Of a stretch of 64,000 bases of DNA, positions 48,251 to 58,147 are shown in pieces (within the stretch, counting starts at the first letter, position 1; each line of letters starts with the position of its first letter). The notes beneath the pieces were generated by a model, which searched no databases, had not been told where the DNA came from, and was given only the letters and a program-made list of their open reading frames with translations. A program made the position numbers and the translations under genes. This DNA comes from Alphaproteobacteria bacterium MedPE-SWcel (GTDB lineage Bacteria; Pseudomonadota; Alphaproteobacteria; Rhodobacterales; Rhodobacteraceae): contig MPDC01000001.1 in NCBI GenBank assembly GCA_001874255.1, positions 62,001 through 126,000 of the forward strand, given 5' to 3'.

Positions 48251-50374
48251 ATGCGCAAGATTGAGGGGATGCAGGTTGCATCCGAATTGGCCGAGTTCAT
48301 CGAGACCAAGGCTTTGCCGGGGACGGGTGTCAGCGCCGACGCTTTCTGGGCCGGCCTGTCTGGCCTGGTGAATGGCATGGGCGACGAAAACCGCGCTCTG
48401 TTGGCCGAGCGCGCGGCGATCCAGAGCAAGATCGACGCCTGGCATCTGGGTCGGCGCGGCCAGCCCCACGATGCGGCCGCCTACAAGAGCTTTCTGGAAG
48501 AGATCGGCTATCTGGTCCCCGAGGGCGCCGATTTCGAGATCGAGACCGCCGGTGTCGACCCGGAGATCGCGCATCTTCCCGGACCGCAGCTGGTGGTTCC
48601 GATTACCAACGCCCGATTTGCCCTGAACGCGGCAAATGCGCGCTGGGGCAGCCTCTATGACGCGCTCTATGGCACCGATGCCATGGGCGATCTGCCGGAG
48701 GGCAAGGGCTATGACGCGGATCGCGGCGCGCGGGTGATCGCCTGGGGGCGCGCCTTCCTGAACGAGACCTTCCCGCTGGCTGAAGGCTCCTGGAACGATC
48801 TCGAGGCGCTCAGCGTCGAAGACGGGCGGCTGACCCCCGCCCTGGCCGATGCCGCACAGTTCGCAGGCTATGTCGGGGATGCGGCCTCTCCCTCTCGGGT
48901 TCTTCTGAAAAACAACGGCTTGCACGTGATACTGGAAGTGGATCGCGCCGGCACGATCGGGGCTTCTGACCCTGCAGGGCTGAACGATATCACGCTGGAA
49001 AGCGCGCTCTCCACCATCATGGACTGCGAAGATTCCGTGGCCTGTGTCGATGCGGCGGACAAGGTCACCGCCTATGCCAACTGGCTGGGTCTGATGAAGC
49101 GCGATCTGGCCGAAGAGGTCACCAAGGGCGGCAAGAGCTTTACCCGCGTGCTCAACGACGACATCTCCTACAGCGCTCCGGATGGCACGGCGGCTGCCCT
49201 CAAGGGGCGCTCGCTGCTGCTGATCCGCAACGTCGGCCACCTGATGACCAACCCGGCCGTGCTCGACAGTGCGGGCCGCGAGGCGGGTGAGGGGCTCCTC
49301 GATGCGATGATCACGGTGATGATCGCGATGCATGACCTGCAGGCGGCGGGCGGCAACTCGCTGCAGGGCTCTGTCTATGTCGTGAAACCAAAGATGCACG
49401 GACCCGAAGAGGTCGCCTTTGCGGTGAAGATCTTCGATCACGTCGAGGACGCGCTGGGCCTGCCGCGCAATACGGTGAAAATCGGCATCATGGACGAGGA
49501 ACGCCGCACCTCGGTGAACCTCAAGGCCTGCATCCGCGCGGCCAGATCCCGGGTGGCCTTCATCAATACCGGCTTCCTCGATCGCACCGGCGACGAGATC
49601 CACACCTCGATGGAAGCGGGGCCGATGCTGCGCAAGGGCGAGATGAAGGGCACGGCCTGGATTGCCTCCTACGAGGATCGCAATGTGGACATCGGTCTGG
49701 CCTGCGGTCTGAAGGGGCGCGCCCAGATCGGCAAGGGGATGTGGGCGATGCCGGACCGCATGGGCGAGATGCTGGAGGCCAAGATCGGCCACCCGAACGC
49801 GGGCGCGACCTGCGCCTGGGTGCCGTCCCCGACTGCCGCCACCCTGCATGCGACCCACTACCACAAGGTCGACGTCCTGGCACGCCAGGACGCGCTCAAG
49901 GCGGGCGGGGCCCGTGGGACGCTGGATGATCTTCTGACCATTCCCGTGATGGACGGGCAGAACCTCTCGGAGGCAGATATCGCCAATGAGATCGAGAACA
50001 ACGCCCAGGGCATCCTTGGCTATGTGGTGCGCTGGGTCGATCAGGGCGTCGGCTGCTCCAAGGTGCCGGACATCAATGATGTCGGCCTGATGGAAGACCG
50101 CGCGACCTGCCGGATTTCCTCGCAGGCGCTGGCCAACTGGCTGCATCACGGCGTCGTCACCGAAGAACAGGTGATGACGGCGATGCGGAAAATGGCCGCT
50201 GTGGTGGATGCACAGAACGCTGCCGATCCGATGTATCGCGCGATGGCGCCGGGATTTGACGGGGTCGCCTTTCAGGCCGCCTGTGACCTTGTGTTCAAGG
50301 GGCGGGTGCAGCCCTCCGGCTATACGGAGCCGGTGCTGCATGCGCGGCGCCTGGAAGCCAAGGCGCGGGGCTGA
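48251..50374 (+). CDS. glcB: Malate synthase G
   Basis: Condenses glyoxylate and acetyl-CoA to malate, 707 residues, the length of the G isoform. Key segments: [27 protein letters not shown], the catalytic/magnesium region [69 protein letters not shown], and [22 protein letters not shown] near the end. The ATG at 48251 follows AGGAGG. Followed by glcG, as in glycolate-utilisation loci, so the enzyme likely serves glyoxylate or glycolate assimilation. Confidence 0.97.
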   Translation: MRKIEGMQVASELAEFIETKALPGTGVSADAFWAGLSGLVNGMGDENRALLAERAAIQSKIDAWHLGRRGQPHDAAAYKSFLEEIGYLVPEGADFEIETAGVDPEIAHLPGPQLVVPITNARFALNAANARWGSLYDALYGTDAMGDLPEGKGYDADRGARVIAWGRAFLNETFPLAEGSWNDLEALSVEDGRLTPALADAAQFAGYVGDAASPSRVLLKNNGLHVILEVDRAGTIGASDPAGLNDITLESALSTIMDCEDSVACVDAADKVTAYANWLGLMKRDLAEEVTKGGKSFTRVLNDDISYSAPDGTAAALKGRSLLLIRNVGHLMTNPAVLDSAGREAGEGLLDAMITVMIAMHDLQAAGGNSLQGSVYVVKPKMHGPEEVAFAVKIFDHVEDALGLPRNTVKIGIMDEERRTSVNLKACIRAARSRVAFINTGFLDRTGDEIHTSMEAGPMLRKGEMKGTAWIASYEDRNVDIGLACGLKGRAQIGKGMWAMPDRMGEMLEAKIGHPNAGATCAWVPSPTAATLHATHYHKVDVLARQDALKAGGARGTLDDLLTIPVMDGQNLSEADIANEIENNAQGILGYVVRWVDQGVGCSKVPDINDVGLMEDRATCRISSQALANWLHHGVVTEEQVMTAMRKMAAVVDAQNAADPMYRAMAPGFDGVAFQAACDLVFKGRVQPSGYTEPVLHARRLEAKARG

Positions 50375-50385
50375 GGCCTCTTTCG

Positions 50386-50406
50386 GGCCGGGGATGACCC
50401 CCGGCC
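50386..50406 (+). terminator. Intercistronic hairpin between glcB and glcG
   Basis: GGCCGGGG (50386-50393) pairs with CCCCGGCC (50399-50406) with a 5-nt loop. Without a real T-run it may only attenuate or stabilise the glcB transcript. Confidence 0.55.
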
Positions 50407-50436
50407 TGTTTCACTCCAGAACAGGGAACTTTCAGC

Positions 50437-50862
50437 ATGACCATCACCCTCGATCAAGCCCGCACCATCATCCAGACCGCCCGCGCCAAGGGGCGGGACA
50501 TGGCACTGAAGCCGCTCTCGGTTGTGGTGCTCGACGCCGGCGGGCATGTGCTGGCCTTCGAACGCGAGGACGGCGCCTCTCCCGGCCGCTTTGGTATCGC
50601 GCAGGGCAAGGCCTACGGTGCGGTGATGTTGGGGATGGCAGGCACCGCGCAGATGGCCCGCGCGGAGCAGCAGGCGTTTTTCATGGCCGCTGTGAACGGC
50701 GTATACGGCGGCCAGGTGGTGCCCGTGCCCGGGGGCGTCCTGGTGCGCGATGCGGCCGGTCAGGTGATCGGCGCCGTTGGTGTCACCGGCGACACGTCGG
50801 ACAATGATGCCGAGGCCGCACGGGTGGGGATCGAGGCTGCAGGCCTGACCGCCGAGATCTGA
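50437..50862 (+). CDS. glcG: GlcG/HbpS family heme-binding-like protein
   Basis: Protein of 141 residues of the GlcG/HbpS family: ITLDQARTIIQTARAKGRDM, LSVVVLDAGGHVLAFEREDGASPGRFGIAQGKAYGAV, VVPVPGGVLVRDAAGQVIGAVGVTGDTSDNDAEAARVGIEAAGL. In E. coli glcG lies in the glc operon with glcB; the biochemical role is unclear, and some family members bind heme. Position right after glcB supports the name. The last codons and the stop are tandemly repeated downstream. Confidence 0.88.
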   Translation: MTITLDQARTIIQTARAKGRDMALKPLSVVVLDAGGHVLAFEREDGASPGRFGIAQGKAYGAVMLGMAGTAQMARAEQQAFFMAAVNGVYGGQVVPVPGGVLVRDAAGQVIGAVGVTGDTSDNDAEAARVGIEAAGLTAEI

Positions 50863-50899
50863 CCGCCGAGATCTGACCGCCGAGATCTGACCGCCGAGG
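50845..50899 (+). repeat. 14-bp array made from the last codons of glcG
   Basis: CTGACCGCCGAGAT occurs at 50845-50858, 50859-50872 and 50873-50886, with a shortened fourth copy at 50887-50899. The first copy encodes the last residues (Leu-Thr-Ala-Glu-Ile) and the stop TGA is formed at the junction to the second copy. TGAs therefore recur every 14 bp, in a new frame each time. Confidence 0.95.
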
Positions 50900-51218
50900 G
50901 CCCCCCGAGGGACCTTTCACGTGGCAGAACCTGCAGGCAATCACGATCAGACAGGGCAGGGGCGCGCGCCGGACCCACATCCGGGCGCGCTTCGTGTCAA
51001 AGGTCAACGACCCGGTTTCGGGCCGGGATCTGGCCGGGATCTGGCCGGTGCAGGTCTGCCAACATGCTCAGGAAAACGGCAGGCCAGCTGCAAAGGACCA
51101 TGTGCGCATGTGAACAAGTGCTTGCGCCACAGCTATGAATTGCGCGCGTGTGGATGATCACCATAATGTGTCTCACCATCCATACCCTGTAGTTCCTGTT
51201 TGACCGGAGACCTCAATC
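50900..51218. other. Gene-free region before the glutamine amidotransferase gene
   Basis: No gene recognised. A short tandem (GGGATCTGGCC twice) lies near 51020-51048. The AT-richer part at about 51120-51200 probably contains the promoter of the downstream gene. Confidence 0.5.
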
Positions 51219-51995
51219 GTGCGCCCCAAAGTTGGCATAATCGGCAATTCCTACTTGATGAACGATCAATACCCGACCCACGCGGGCGGGACGATGAACT
51301 CCGAGGCGGTGTCTCGGGTGTCCGGTTGCCTGCCGCTGCTGATCCCGACCGATCCCCGGTTTGTCACGGTCGAGGAATTGCTGCAGAGCTTTGATGGGTT
51401 TCTGCTGACCGGGGGGCGCCCGAATGTGCACCCGGAGGAATATGGCGAGGACCCGACCGAGGCGCATGGGGAGTTCGACCGCGCCCGCGACGCGATCACC
51501 CTGCCGCTGGTCCGCGCCTGCGTCGAGAGGGGGCAGCCGTTTCTCGGGATCTGTCGCGGCTTTCAGGAAGTGAATGTCGCCATGGGGGGCACGCTCTATC
51601 CGGAAATCCGCGATTTGCCTGGCCGCATGAACCACCGCATGCCGCCCGATGGCTCGATCGAAGAGAAATTTGCCCTGCGCCACCCGGTGAGCCTCGCCAA
51701 GGGGGGGATCTTTCACCAGTTGCTTGGCGCCACCGAGGTGATGACCAATACGCTGCACGGGCAGGGGATCAAGACCGCCGGGGCGCGTATCGAAATCGAG
51801 GGTCACGCGCCGGATGGCACGCCAGAGGCGATCTACGTGCGGGATGCGCCCGGCTTTACCCTCGCGGTGCAGTGGCATCCCGAATATTGCGCCGCCGAAG
51901 ACCCGGTGTCCCGCCCCCTGTTCGAGGCGTTTGGCGCTGCGGCCCGATCCTGGTGCAGCGGAACGCGCCCGGCCTCCCTTCAGCTCTCGGCCTGA
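51219..51995 (+). CDS. Class I glutamine amidotransferase, PuuD-like gamma-glutamyl hydrolase
   Basis: Protein of 258 residues of the peptidase C26 type. The nucleophile loop is FLGICRGFQEVNVAMGG (Cys about 112), and the rest of the triad is in LAVQWHPEYCA. Also seen: FLLTGGRPNVHPEEYG, typical of enzymes that split gamma-glutamyl-GABA or similar compounds. Start is a GTG at 51219 behind CCGGAGA. Putrescine breakdown (PuuD role) is an inference; a PuuB-like oxidoreductase lies at the other end of the window, not in an operon with it. A degenerate tandem array begins at its stop. Confidence 0.82.
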   Translation: MRPKVGIIGNSYLMNDQYPTHAGGTMNSEAVSRVSGCLPLLIPTDPRFVTVEELLQSFDGFLLTGGRPNVHPEEYGEDPTEAHGEFDRARDAITLPLVRACVERGQPFLGICRGFQEVNVAMGGTLYPEIRDLPGRMNHRMPPDGSIEEKFALRHPVSLAKGGIFHQLLGATEVMTNTLHGQGIKTAGARIEIEGHAPDGTPEAIYVRDAPGFTLAVQWHPEYCAAEDPVSRPLFEAFGAAARSWCSGTRPASLQLSA

Positions 51996-52094
51996 AGACC
52001 GGCGGGAGAACCGGCCCCAAAAAATCCGGCCTCAAAAAATTTGGCCTGAAAACCGACCTGAAAACCGGCCCCCAAAGAATCCGACATGAATTCC
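51989..52094 (+). repeat. Degenerate tandem array starting at the amidotransferase stop codon
   Basis: About eight units of 12-16 bp begin with GGCC or GACC-like blocks followed by an A-run: GGCCTGAAGACC (containing the stop TGA), GGCGGGAGAACC, GGCCCCAAAAAATCC, GGCCTCAAAAAATTT, GGCCTGAAAACC, GACCTGAAAACC, GGCCCCCAAAGAATCC, GACATGAATTCC. TGA recurs at 52047, 52059 and 52087. Confidence 0.8.
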
Positions 52095-52187
52095 CGCCCG
52101 CGATCCCGACTGATATTCCCTGCGAGCAGGGACTGTGGTCGCGGGCTTGAGGGGGGGCACGCGCGCGCCGCCCCTCAGCGGCTCAGA

Positions 52188-52940
52188 TCACACCTGTCCG
52201 CCTGCGATTTCGATGGTCTGGCCGCTGATCGAGTCTGATCCCGGCCCGCAAAGCCAGAGCGCCGCCGCCGCGATTTCTTCCGGTGCAATCAGACGTTTGT
52301 GCCGGTTCGACCGGACCATCATCTGCAGCGCCGCCTCCGGGTCAATGCCCGCGCGGCTCGCGATCGAGGCGGTGTTGCGCTCCACAATCTCCGTGTCGAC
52401 ATAGCCGGGGCAGATCGCGTTGAAGGTGAAGGCGCTGCCCAGATAATCCTCGCTCAGCGAACGTGTCAGCCCGATCAGGCCGTGCTTGCTGGCGGTATAG
52501 CAGGGCGCGCCCTTCAGGCCACGCACCCCGGCGATCGAGGAAACGGTCAGGACCCGCCCCCAATCGGTGTCATGCATGGATTTCATGCACTCGCGGATGG
52601 TCAGAAAGGCGCCATCCAGATTGGTCGCCATCATATTGCGCCAGAAGTCCAGGGACATCTTGTGCAGCGACTGGCCCTCGGCAATGCCTGCGTTTGCAAC
52701 ACAAATCTGCACCGGCCCGCGCGCCTCGACGGCTTCCGCAATGGTGGCGCCGACCGCGGCTTCATCGCGCACATCCATCGCCATCGGATACAGCCCCTCC
52801 GTGGCGACCTCCTCGAGAACCGCCTGACGCCGTCCGGTAATGGTGACCTTTGCCCCTTCTGCGGCCAGCGCCCGCGCAATCGCCAGACCGATTCCGGTGC
52901 CTCCGCCGGTGACAATCGCGTGCTTTCCTGAAATGCTCAT
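52188..52940 (-). CDS. SDR family oxidoreductase
   Basis: Classical short-chain dehydrogenase of 250 residues. The cofactor motif TGGGTGIG is near residues 11-18, NAG at about 85, the catalytic Ser in VSSIAG, and YxxxK as YTASKHG. The C-terminal segment ISGQTIEIAGGQV is usual. GRR after the second strand suggests NADP(H) preference. The ATG at 52940 follows GGGAGGA. Often annotated as 3-oxoacyl-ACP reductase or hydroxybutyrate dehydrogenase-like; the substrate cannot be told. Converges on the amidotransferase gene. Confidence 0.85.
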   Translation of the reverse strand: MSISGKHAIVTGGGTGIGLAIARALAAEGAKVTITGRRQAVLEEVATEGLYPMAMDVRDEAAVGATIAEAVEARGPVQICVANAGIAEGQSLHKMSLDFWRNMMATNLDGAFLTIRECMKSMHDTDWGRVLTVSSIAGVRGLKGAPCYTASKHGLIGLTRSLSEDYLGSAFTFNAICPGYVDTEIVERNTASIASRAGIDPEAALQMMVRSNRHKRLIAPEEIAAAALWLCGPGSDSISGQTIEIAGGQV

Positions 52941-53336
52941 GGTGAAATCCTCCCTCCCGGCAAACCCTATCGGGGCCATCGCCAGGAGCAAGCACGCCGT
53001 TCCGTCATTTCACGCAGCGCAGAGTTTCCGCGGAGATTCAGGCCGGGGAGCTCAGGTCGAAATTCGGCGGAAATGGCGGAATCAGAGGTTGAATTGCCGC
53101 ATTTGGCAGAAAAACCTGCATTCTGCGCTTTTCATTGCCCAAAACTTCTGTTGCTTTGAGGCGCGCAACGCAGGCGGCGCAGCGTGCTTCGTCCCGGCCA
53201 GCGGTCTCCGGAGAGTCAGGCGGCCTGCCGCGATGCAGCGAAAGTTGTTGCGCAACATTCTTGCGCAGCCTATTCAAGGTATTTGCAAAACGTGCGCACC
53301 TTTCCATTTCGGCAGGTGCAGACAGGGGGAAGACTG
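52941..53336. other. Gene-free divergent region upstream of pntAB
   Basis: No gene recognised. The right part holds the pntAB promoter and leader. The left part must contain the SDR promoter, which is not obvious. Confidence 0.5.
53248..53276 (+). promoter_or_regulatory. Candidate pntAB promoter
   Basis: TTGCGC (53248-53253), 17-bp spacer, TATTCA (53271-53276), 60 bp before the pntA GTG. TTGCGCA occurs a second time inside the spacer. Confidence 0.45.
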
Positions 53337-54911
53337 GTGAAGATAGGGACACCGAAAGAGATAGCCGACGGCGAAGCCCGCGTTGCGATGACGCCGGCCT
53401 CGGCCCGGGATCTTCAGAAGCTGGGGTTTGAGTGCTGTGTCGAGAGTGGCGCAGGCGAGAAGGCCGGGTTCTCTGATGCCGCCTACGAAGAGGCAGGCGT
53501 CGAGATCCTCAAGACGGCAGCGGCACTGTGGAAGGCAGCGGACGTGATCGCCAAGGTCCGTCAACCCACGGAGACCGAGCTGAAGCGGCTGACGAAATCC
53601 AAAACGCTGATCTCGTTTTTCAACCCGGGTGGCAATGAAGACGGGCTGGAACTGGCCAAATCCAAAGGCGCTACCGTCATCGCCATGGAAATGGTGCCTC
53701 GGATCAGCCGTGCCCAGAAAATGGATGCGCTGTCGTCGATGGCCAATATCGCGGGCTACCGTGCGGTCATCGAGGCGGGCAACAACTTTGGCCGCTTTTT
53801 CACCGGCCAGATCACCGCAGCGGGCAAGGTCCCTCCGGCCAAGGTTCTGGTGGTCGGCGCGGGCGTTGCGGGTCTGGCAGCGATCGGCACCTCGACCTCG
53901 CTCGGGGCTGTGACCTATGCCTTCGACGTACGCCCCGAAGTCGCCGAGCAGGTCGAATCGATGGGCGCCGAATTCGTCTATCTCGATTTCGAGGAAGAAC
54001 AGCAGGATGGCGCCGCAACCGGTGGCTATGCGGCCGTGTCCAGCCCGGAATTCCGCGAGGCCCAGCTGGCCAAATTCCGGGAACTGGCGCCGGAGGTGGA
54101 TATTGTCATCACCACTGCGCTGATCCCCAACCGCGAGGCGCCGAAACTGTGGCTGGCCGATATGGTCGCCGCGATGAAGCGCGGATCGGTGATCGTCGAT
54201 CTGGCGGCGGAACGCGGCGGTAACGTCGAAGGCACGGTGATGGACGAAAAAGTGGTGACCGACAACGGCGTCACCATCATCGGCTATACCGACTTCCCCA
54301 GCCGGATGGCGGCGCAGTCCTCGACGCTCTATGCCACCAATATCCGCCATATGATGACCGATCTGACGCCTGCGAAGGACGGTCAGATCGTGCATGACAT
54401 GGAAGACGACGTGATCCGTGGCTCCACTGTCACCCATGCGGGCGAAATCACCTTCCCGCCTCCGCCTCCTAAAATCCAGGCGATTGCGGCGCAAAAGAAA
54501 CCCGACGCGCCCAAAGAGCTGACGGCAGAGGAAAAACGCGCTCAGGAGGTGGCGGCCTTCAAGCAGCAGACCAAGAATCAGGTGACGCTGCTGGCTGTCG
54601 GCGGTGCGCTGCTGCTCGCGGTGGGCCTTGTCGCGCCGGCCAGCTTCATGCAGCACTTCATCGTCTTTGTGCTGGCAGTCTTTGTCGGCTTCCAGGTGAT
54701 CTGGGGCGTGTCGCATTCGCTGCACACGCCGTTGATGGCGGTGACCAATGCGATCTCGTCGATCATCATCCTGGGCGCGCTGATGCAGATCGGATCCGGA
54801 TCATTCCTGGTCATCCTGCTGTCGGCATTGTCCGTGTTCATGGCCGGGATCAATATCTTCGGCGGCTTCCTCGTGACACGGCGCATGCTCGCCATGTTCC
54901 AGAAATCGTAA
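53337..54911 (+). CDS. pntA: NAD(P) transhydrogenase alpha subunit
   Basis: Subunit of the proton-translocating transhydrogenase, 524 residues, with the NAD(H)-binding domain I (residues 1 to about 380; [38 protein letters not shown]) and about four C-terminal membrane helices after a charged linker. This is the long E. coli-type alpha subunit, not the split form. The GTG at 53337 follows AGGGGGA and gives the family start. Forms an operon with pntB 15 bp on; together they make NADPH using the proton gradient. Confidence 0.96.
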   Translation: MKIGTPKEIADGEARVAMTPASARDLQKLGFECCVESGAGEKAGFSDAAYEEAGVEILKTAAALWKAADVIAKVRQPTETELKRLTKSKTLISFFNPGGNEDGLELAKSKGATVIAMEMVPRISRAQKMDALSSMANIAGYRAVIEAGNNFGRFFTGQITAAGKVPPAKVLVVGAGVAGLAAIGTSTSLGAVTYAFDVRPEVAEQVESMGAEFVYLDFEEEQQDGAATGGYAAVSSPEFREAQLAKFRELAPEVDIVITTALIPNREAPKLWLADMVAAMKRGSVIVDLAAERGGNVEGTVMDEKVVTDNGVTIIGYTDFPSRMAAQSSTLYATNIRHMMTDLTPAKDGQIVHDMEDDVIRGSTVTHAGEITFPPPPPKIQAIAAQKKPDAPKELTAEEKRAQEVAAFKQQTKNQVTLLAVGGALLLAVGLVAPASFMQHFIVFVLAVFVGFQVIWGVSHSLHTPLMAVTNAISSIIILGALMQIGSGSFLVILLSALSVFMAGINIFGGFLVTRRMLAMFQKS

Positions 54912-54926
54912 GGCGGGAGAGAGATT

Positions 54927-56360
54927 ATGGATTTCGGATTTACAACGGCGGCCTATGTGGTCGCGGCTGTTCTCTTCATCCTCAGCCTCGGCGGTCTGTC
55001 CGGCCAGGAAAGCGCCAAACGCGCGGTCTGGTACGGCATCGTGGCGATGGGGCTGGCGGTTTTTGCCACCCTGATCGGGCCGGGCTCCGGTCTGTGGCTG
55101 TTGTCGCTGGTGCTGATCGGCGCGGGCGGGGTGATCGGATATATGCTGGCGACAAAGGTCGAAATGACCCAGATGCCGGAACTCGTGGCGGGCATGCATG
55201 CGCTGGTCGGTCTGGCGGCGGTTCTGGTGGGCTTCAACGCCCATATCGAACTGGGGCGCGTCCTGATGATGGACGAGGCCACACGCGCGGGCCTGACCGG
55301 ATTTGCCGAACTGCTGGCGCATAAAACCCAGGTGGAGATCAATATCCTCCGGGTCGAGGTCTTCCTCGGTGTATTCATCGGCGCGGTGACCTTCACTGGC
55401 TCGGTTGTGGCCTACGGCAAACTCTCGGGTCGCGTGACCTCCTCGGCGACCAAGCTGCCGGGTGGCCATATGCTGAACCTTGCGGCGGCGGTGTTTTCGC
55501 TGCTGTGCCTGTTCTGGTATCTCGGATCGGGCGGCGCGGTGCCGCTGTTCCTGATGACCCTGGCGGCGCTGTTCATCGGCTATCACCTGATCATGGGCAT
55601 CGGCGGCGCTGACATGCCGGTGGTCGTGTCGATGCTGAACAGCTATTCCGGCTGGGCGGCGGCCGCGATCGGCTTCTCGCTGGGCAATGATCTGCTGATC
55701 GTCATCGGCGCATTGGTCGGCTCCTCGGGGGCGATCCTCAGCTACATCATGTGCAAGGCAATGAACCGCTCTTTCGTTTCCGTGATCCTTGGTGGCTTCG
55801 GCGCTGCGACAGGTCCCGCCATGGCGGTCGAAGGCGAACAGATCGCCATCGACGCCGACGGGGTCGCCGCGGCGCTGGACGAGGCCGACAGCGTCATCAT
55901 CATCCCCGGCTACGGCATGGCAGTGGCGCAGGCGCAGGCCAATGTGGCGGAACTCACCCGCCGCCTGCGGGCCAAGGGCAAGACCGTGCGCTTTGCCATC
56001 CACCCGGTTGCCGGACGTTTGCCGGGCCACATGAACGTGCTCCTCGCCGAGGCCAAGGTGCCCTATGACATCGTGATGGAGATGGACGAGATCAACGATG
56101 ACTTCCCGGACACGGATGTGGCCATCGTGATCGGCTCCAACGACATCGTGAACCCGGCCGCGCAGGAGGATCCGAATTCTCCCATCGCGGGCATGCCGGT
56201 CCTCGAATGCTGGAAAGCGAAACAGGTCTTCGTCTCCAAACGGGGGCAGGGCACGGGCTATTCCGGCATCGAAAACCCCCTGTTTTTCAAGGAAAACACC
56301 CGCATGTTCTATGGCGATGCCAAGCAATCTCTGGCCACATTGCTGACCCTGATCGACTGA
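54927..56360 (+). CDS. pntB: NAD(P) transhydrogenase beta subunit
   Basis: 477 residues: about eight or nine membrane helices in the N-terminal 270 residues, then the NADP(H)-binding domain III with [83 protein letters not shown]. All standard. Ends in a strong terminator. Confidence 0.97.
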   Translation: MDFGFTTAAYVVAAVLFILSLGGLSGQESAKRAVWYGIVAMGLAVFATLIGPGSGLWLLSLVLIGAGGVIGYMLATKVEMTQMPELVAGMHALVGLAAVLVGFNAHIELGRVLMMDEATRAGLTGFAELLAHKTQVEINILRVEVFLGVFIGAVTFTGSVVAYGKLSGRVTSSATKLPGGHMLNLAAAVFSLLCLFWYLGSGGAVPLFLMTLAALFIGYHLIMGIGGADMPVVVSMLNSYSGWAAAAIGFSLGNDLLIVIGALVGSSGAILSYIMCKAMNRSFVSVILGGFGAATGPAMAVEGEQIAIDADGVAAALDEADSVIIIPGYGMAVAQAQANVAELTRRLRAKGKTVRFAIHPVAGRLPGHMNVLLAEAKVPYDIVMEMDEINDDFPDTDVAIVIGSNDIVNPAAQEDPNSPIAGMPVLECWKAKQVFVSKRGQGTGYSGIENPLFFKENTRMFYGDAKQSLATLLTLID

Positions 56361-56386
56361 CGGCACCCACATCATCAGATCTCAGG

Positions 56387-56418
56387 AGGGCGGCCCAGCC
56401 GGGCCGCCCTCTTGTCAT
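56387..56418 (+). terminator. Rho-independent terminator of pntAB
   Basis: GAGGGCGGCCC (56387-56397) and GGGCCGCCCTC (56402-56412) form a perfect 11-bp stem with an AGCC loop, then TTGTC. Confidence 0.85.
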
Positions 56419-56734
56419 TCATCTTTTCTCAAAATACCTCGGGGGAGGCCCGCATGGGCCGGGGGCAGCGCCCCTAATGTGGCGTGCGCCGCGCAACACC
56501 CCCATAAGTTGGTTCAACGGTTCTGACCCATTGTTTCGCGCGCGAAACATCAGGTCAGTAAGCCTGACCTATCCCGCCTGACCTATCCCGCTAGGCCTCT
56601 CTCGCCTGTGCCACCCGTGCCGCAGATCCCCACGGTATACCATAGCATCCACGTAACGCGCTGATTTAAAGGTAAAACTTTACAAACGACAGGGCTTCTG
56701 ACTACCCTTCACCGACCCCAGCCGGAAGGTGCCC
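56419..56734. other. Gene-free region before the DUF3422 gene
   Basis: No gene seen. CCTGACCTATCCCG is tandemly repeated twice near 56562-56592. The AT-rich part around 56640-56700 likely carries the promoter of the next gene. Confidence 0.5.
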
Positions 56735-58015
56735 ATGGCCGCGATAGATGACCACCCGCTGCGTTACCAGCTCACCAACGAGCTGCACGCCCGCCCGTTC
56801 CCCACCATCCAACTGCCTGCCACCGTGGCCTATCTGGCGGTGAAACAGCTCAATGAGGCGGTGCATCGCGACCGCAGCCTGGATCTGCGCCATCTGACGG
56901 ACCTGTTGGACCGGCACGGCGCGCCGCATCCGCAACCCGGTGCCACCCATCACACGGCCCAGCTCGGTCGCCATACGCTGAAATGGGAACAACATACGGA
57001 ATTCGTCTCCTATACGCTGCATGGCGACGGCGTGAGCGACCGCGCCTATGATCCCCGCGACTTTGATTTCTTCCCGCCGGACTGGCTGGCGCAGGCGCCG
57101 GGGCAGCGCGTCACCTCCGCCTTGATCCGCATTGTGCCGCGCCCCACGGCGGACCGGCTCAAGGCCGAGGTCCAGGACTGGTTCGTGCCGGAAAGCCTGG
57201 CAATGGCCTCGGTTCTGGATGACACGGCCGTGGTGGCGGGGGATTTTCGCATCGACCCGGCCGGGCATGTGCGGTTCGCGCTCTTTGCCAATCCCGACAC
57301 CGGCCCGCAGCGGGTCGGCCGCGTCGTGCAGAGGCTCTGCGAGATCGAGACCTACCGCGCCATGTCGATGCTGGGCTTTGCCCGCGCGCGCGAGCTGTCA
57401 CCGACCATCGGCTCCATGGATGCTTCGCTGTCGCAGATGATGGGAGAGATGACCCGGGGCAGCGCCCCCTCGGACCAGACCCTTGGTCAACTGCTGGCGA
57501 TCTCGGCAGAACTGGAGGCGATGGCCGCGCAATCCGCCTTTCGCTTCGGCGCGACCGGCGCCTATGAGGCACTGGTGAACCAGAGGATTTCCCTCCTGCG
57601 CGAGGGTCGCTTTGCAGGGTTCCAGACCATGGCGGAATTCATGCTGCGCCGGTTTGAACCGGCGATGCGGACGGTGCAATCCACTGAAAAACGGCTGGCG
57701 GTGCTGGCGGATCGGGCGCGTCGCGCGGGCGAGCTGCTGCGGACCCGGGTCGATGTCGAACGCTCGGCGCAGAATCAGGCGCTTTTGGAAAGCATGGACC
57801 GGCGCGCGGATCTGCAGCTTCGGCTGCAACATACGGTCGAGGGGCTGTCGGTGGTGGCCATCAGCTACTATGCGGTGTCGCTGGTGGCCTATGCGCTCTA
57901 TCCGCTGGGGGCCGCCCTGGATCTGGGCAAGAGCATGCTGACCGCAATCGTGACCCCTGTGGTGATCGCTGGCGTCTTCTTCATCGTGCGGCGAATTCGC
58001 AAGCGACTGCATTGA
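56735..58015 (+). CDS. DUF3422 family membrane protein
   Basis: Protein of 426 residues. The N-terminal HPLRYQLTNELHARPFPTIQLPATVAYLAV is the family signature, followed by a long helical middle and two C-terminal membrane helices (about 375-420; VVAISYYAVSLVAYALYPLG, VTPVVIAGVFFIVRRI). The plan of a soluble head and a two-helix membrane tail resembles CorA-like or Bap31-like architecture but no metal motif is seen. The ATG at 56735 is preferred since the GTG two codons earlier overlaps the ribosome-binding site. Function unknown. Confidence 0.85.
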   Translation: MAAIDDHPLRYQLTNELHARPFPTIQLPATVAYLAVKQLNEAVHRDRSLDLRHLTDLLDRHGAPHPQPGATHHTAQLGRHTLKWEQHTEFVSYTLHGDGVSDRAYDPRDFDFFPPDWLAQAPGQRVTSALIRIVPRPTADRLKAEVQDWFVPESLAMASVLDDTAVVAGDFRIDPAGHVRFALFANPDTGPQRVGRVVQRLCEIETYRAMSMLGFARARELSPTIGSMDASLSQMMGEMTRGSAPSDQTLGQLLAISAELEAMAAQSAFRFGATGAYEALVNQRISLLREGRFAGFQTMAEFMLRRFEPAMRTVQSTEKRLAVLADRARRAGELLRTRVDVERSAQNQALLESMDRRADLQLRLQHTVEGLSVVAISYYAVSLVAYALYPLGAALDLGKSMLTAIVTPVVIAGVFFIVRRIRKRLH

Positions 58016-58147
58016 CGGCAACCCGCCCGTGATGAGCCTGAATGACGGGTCTGCAGCCGTCAGCCTGTGCCACAGGATGCGGGGGCGCAGCCGGATATGA
58101 AAACGGCCGCCTTCAGGGGCGGCCGTCTTGGGTGCAAAGCTGAGGCC

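Noticed and set aside
48209-50341. A 710-codon open frame antisense to glcB
   Set aside because: Shadow of malate synthase G.
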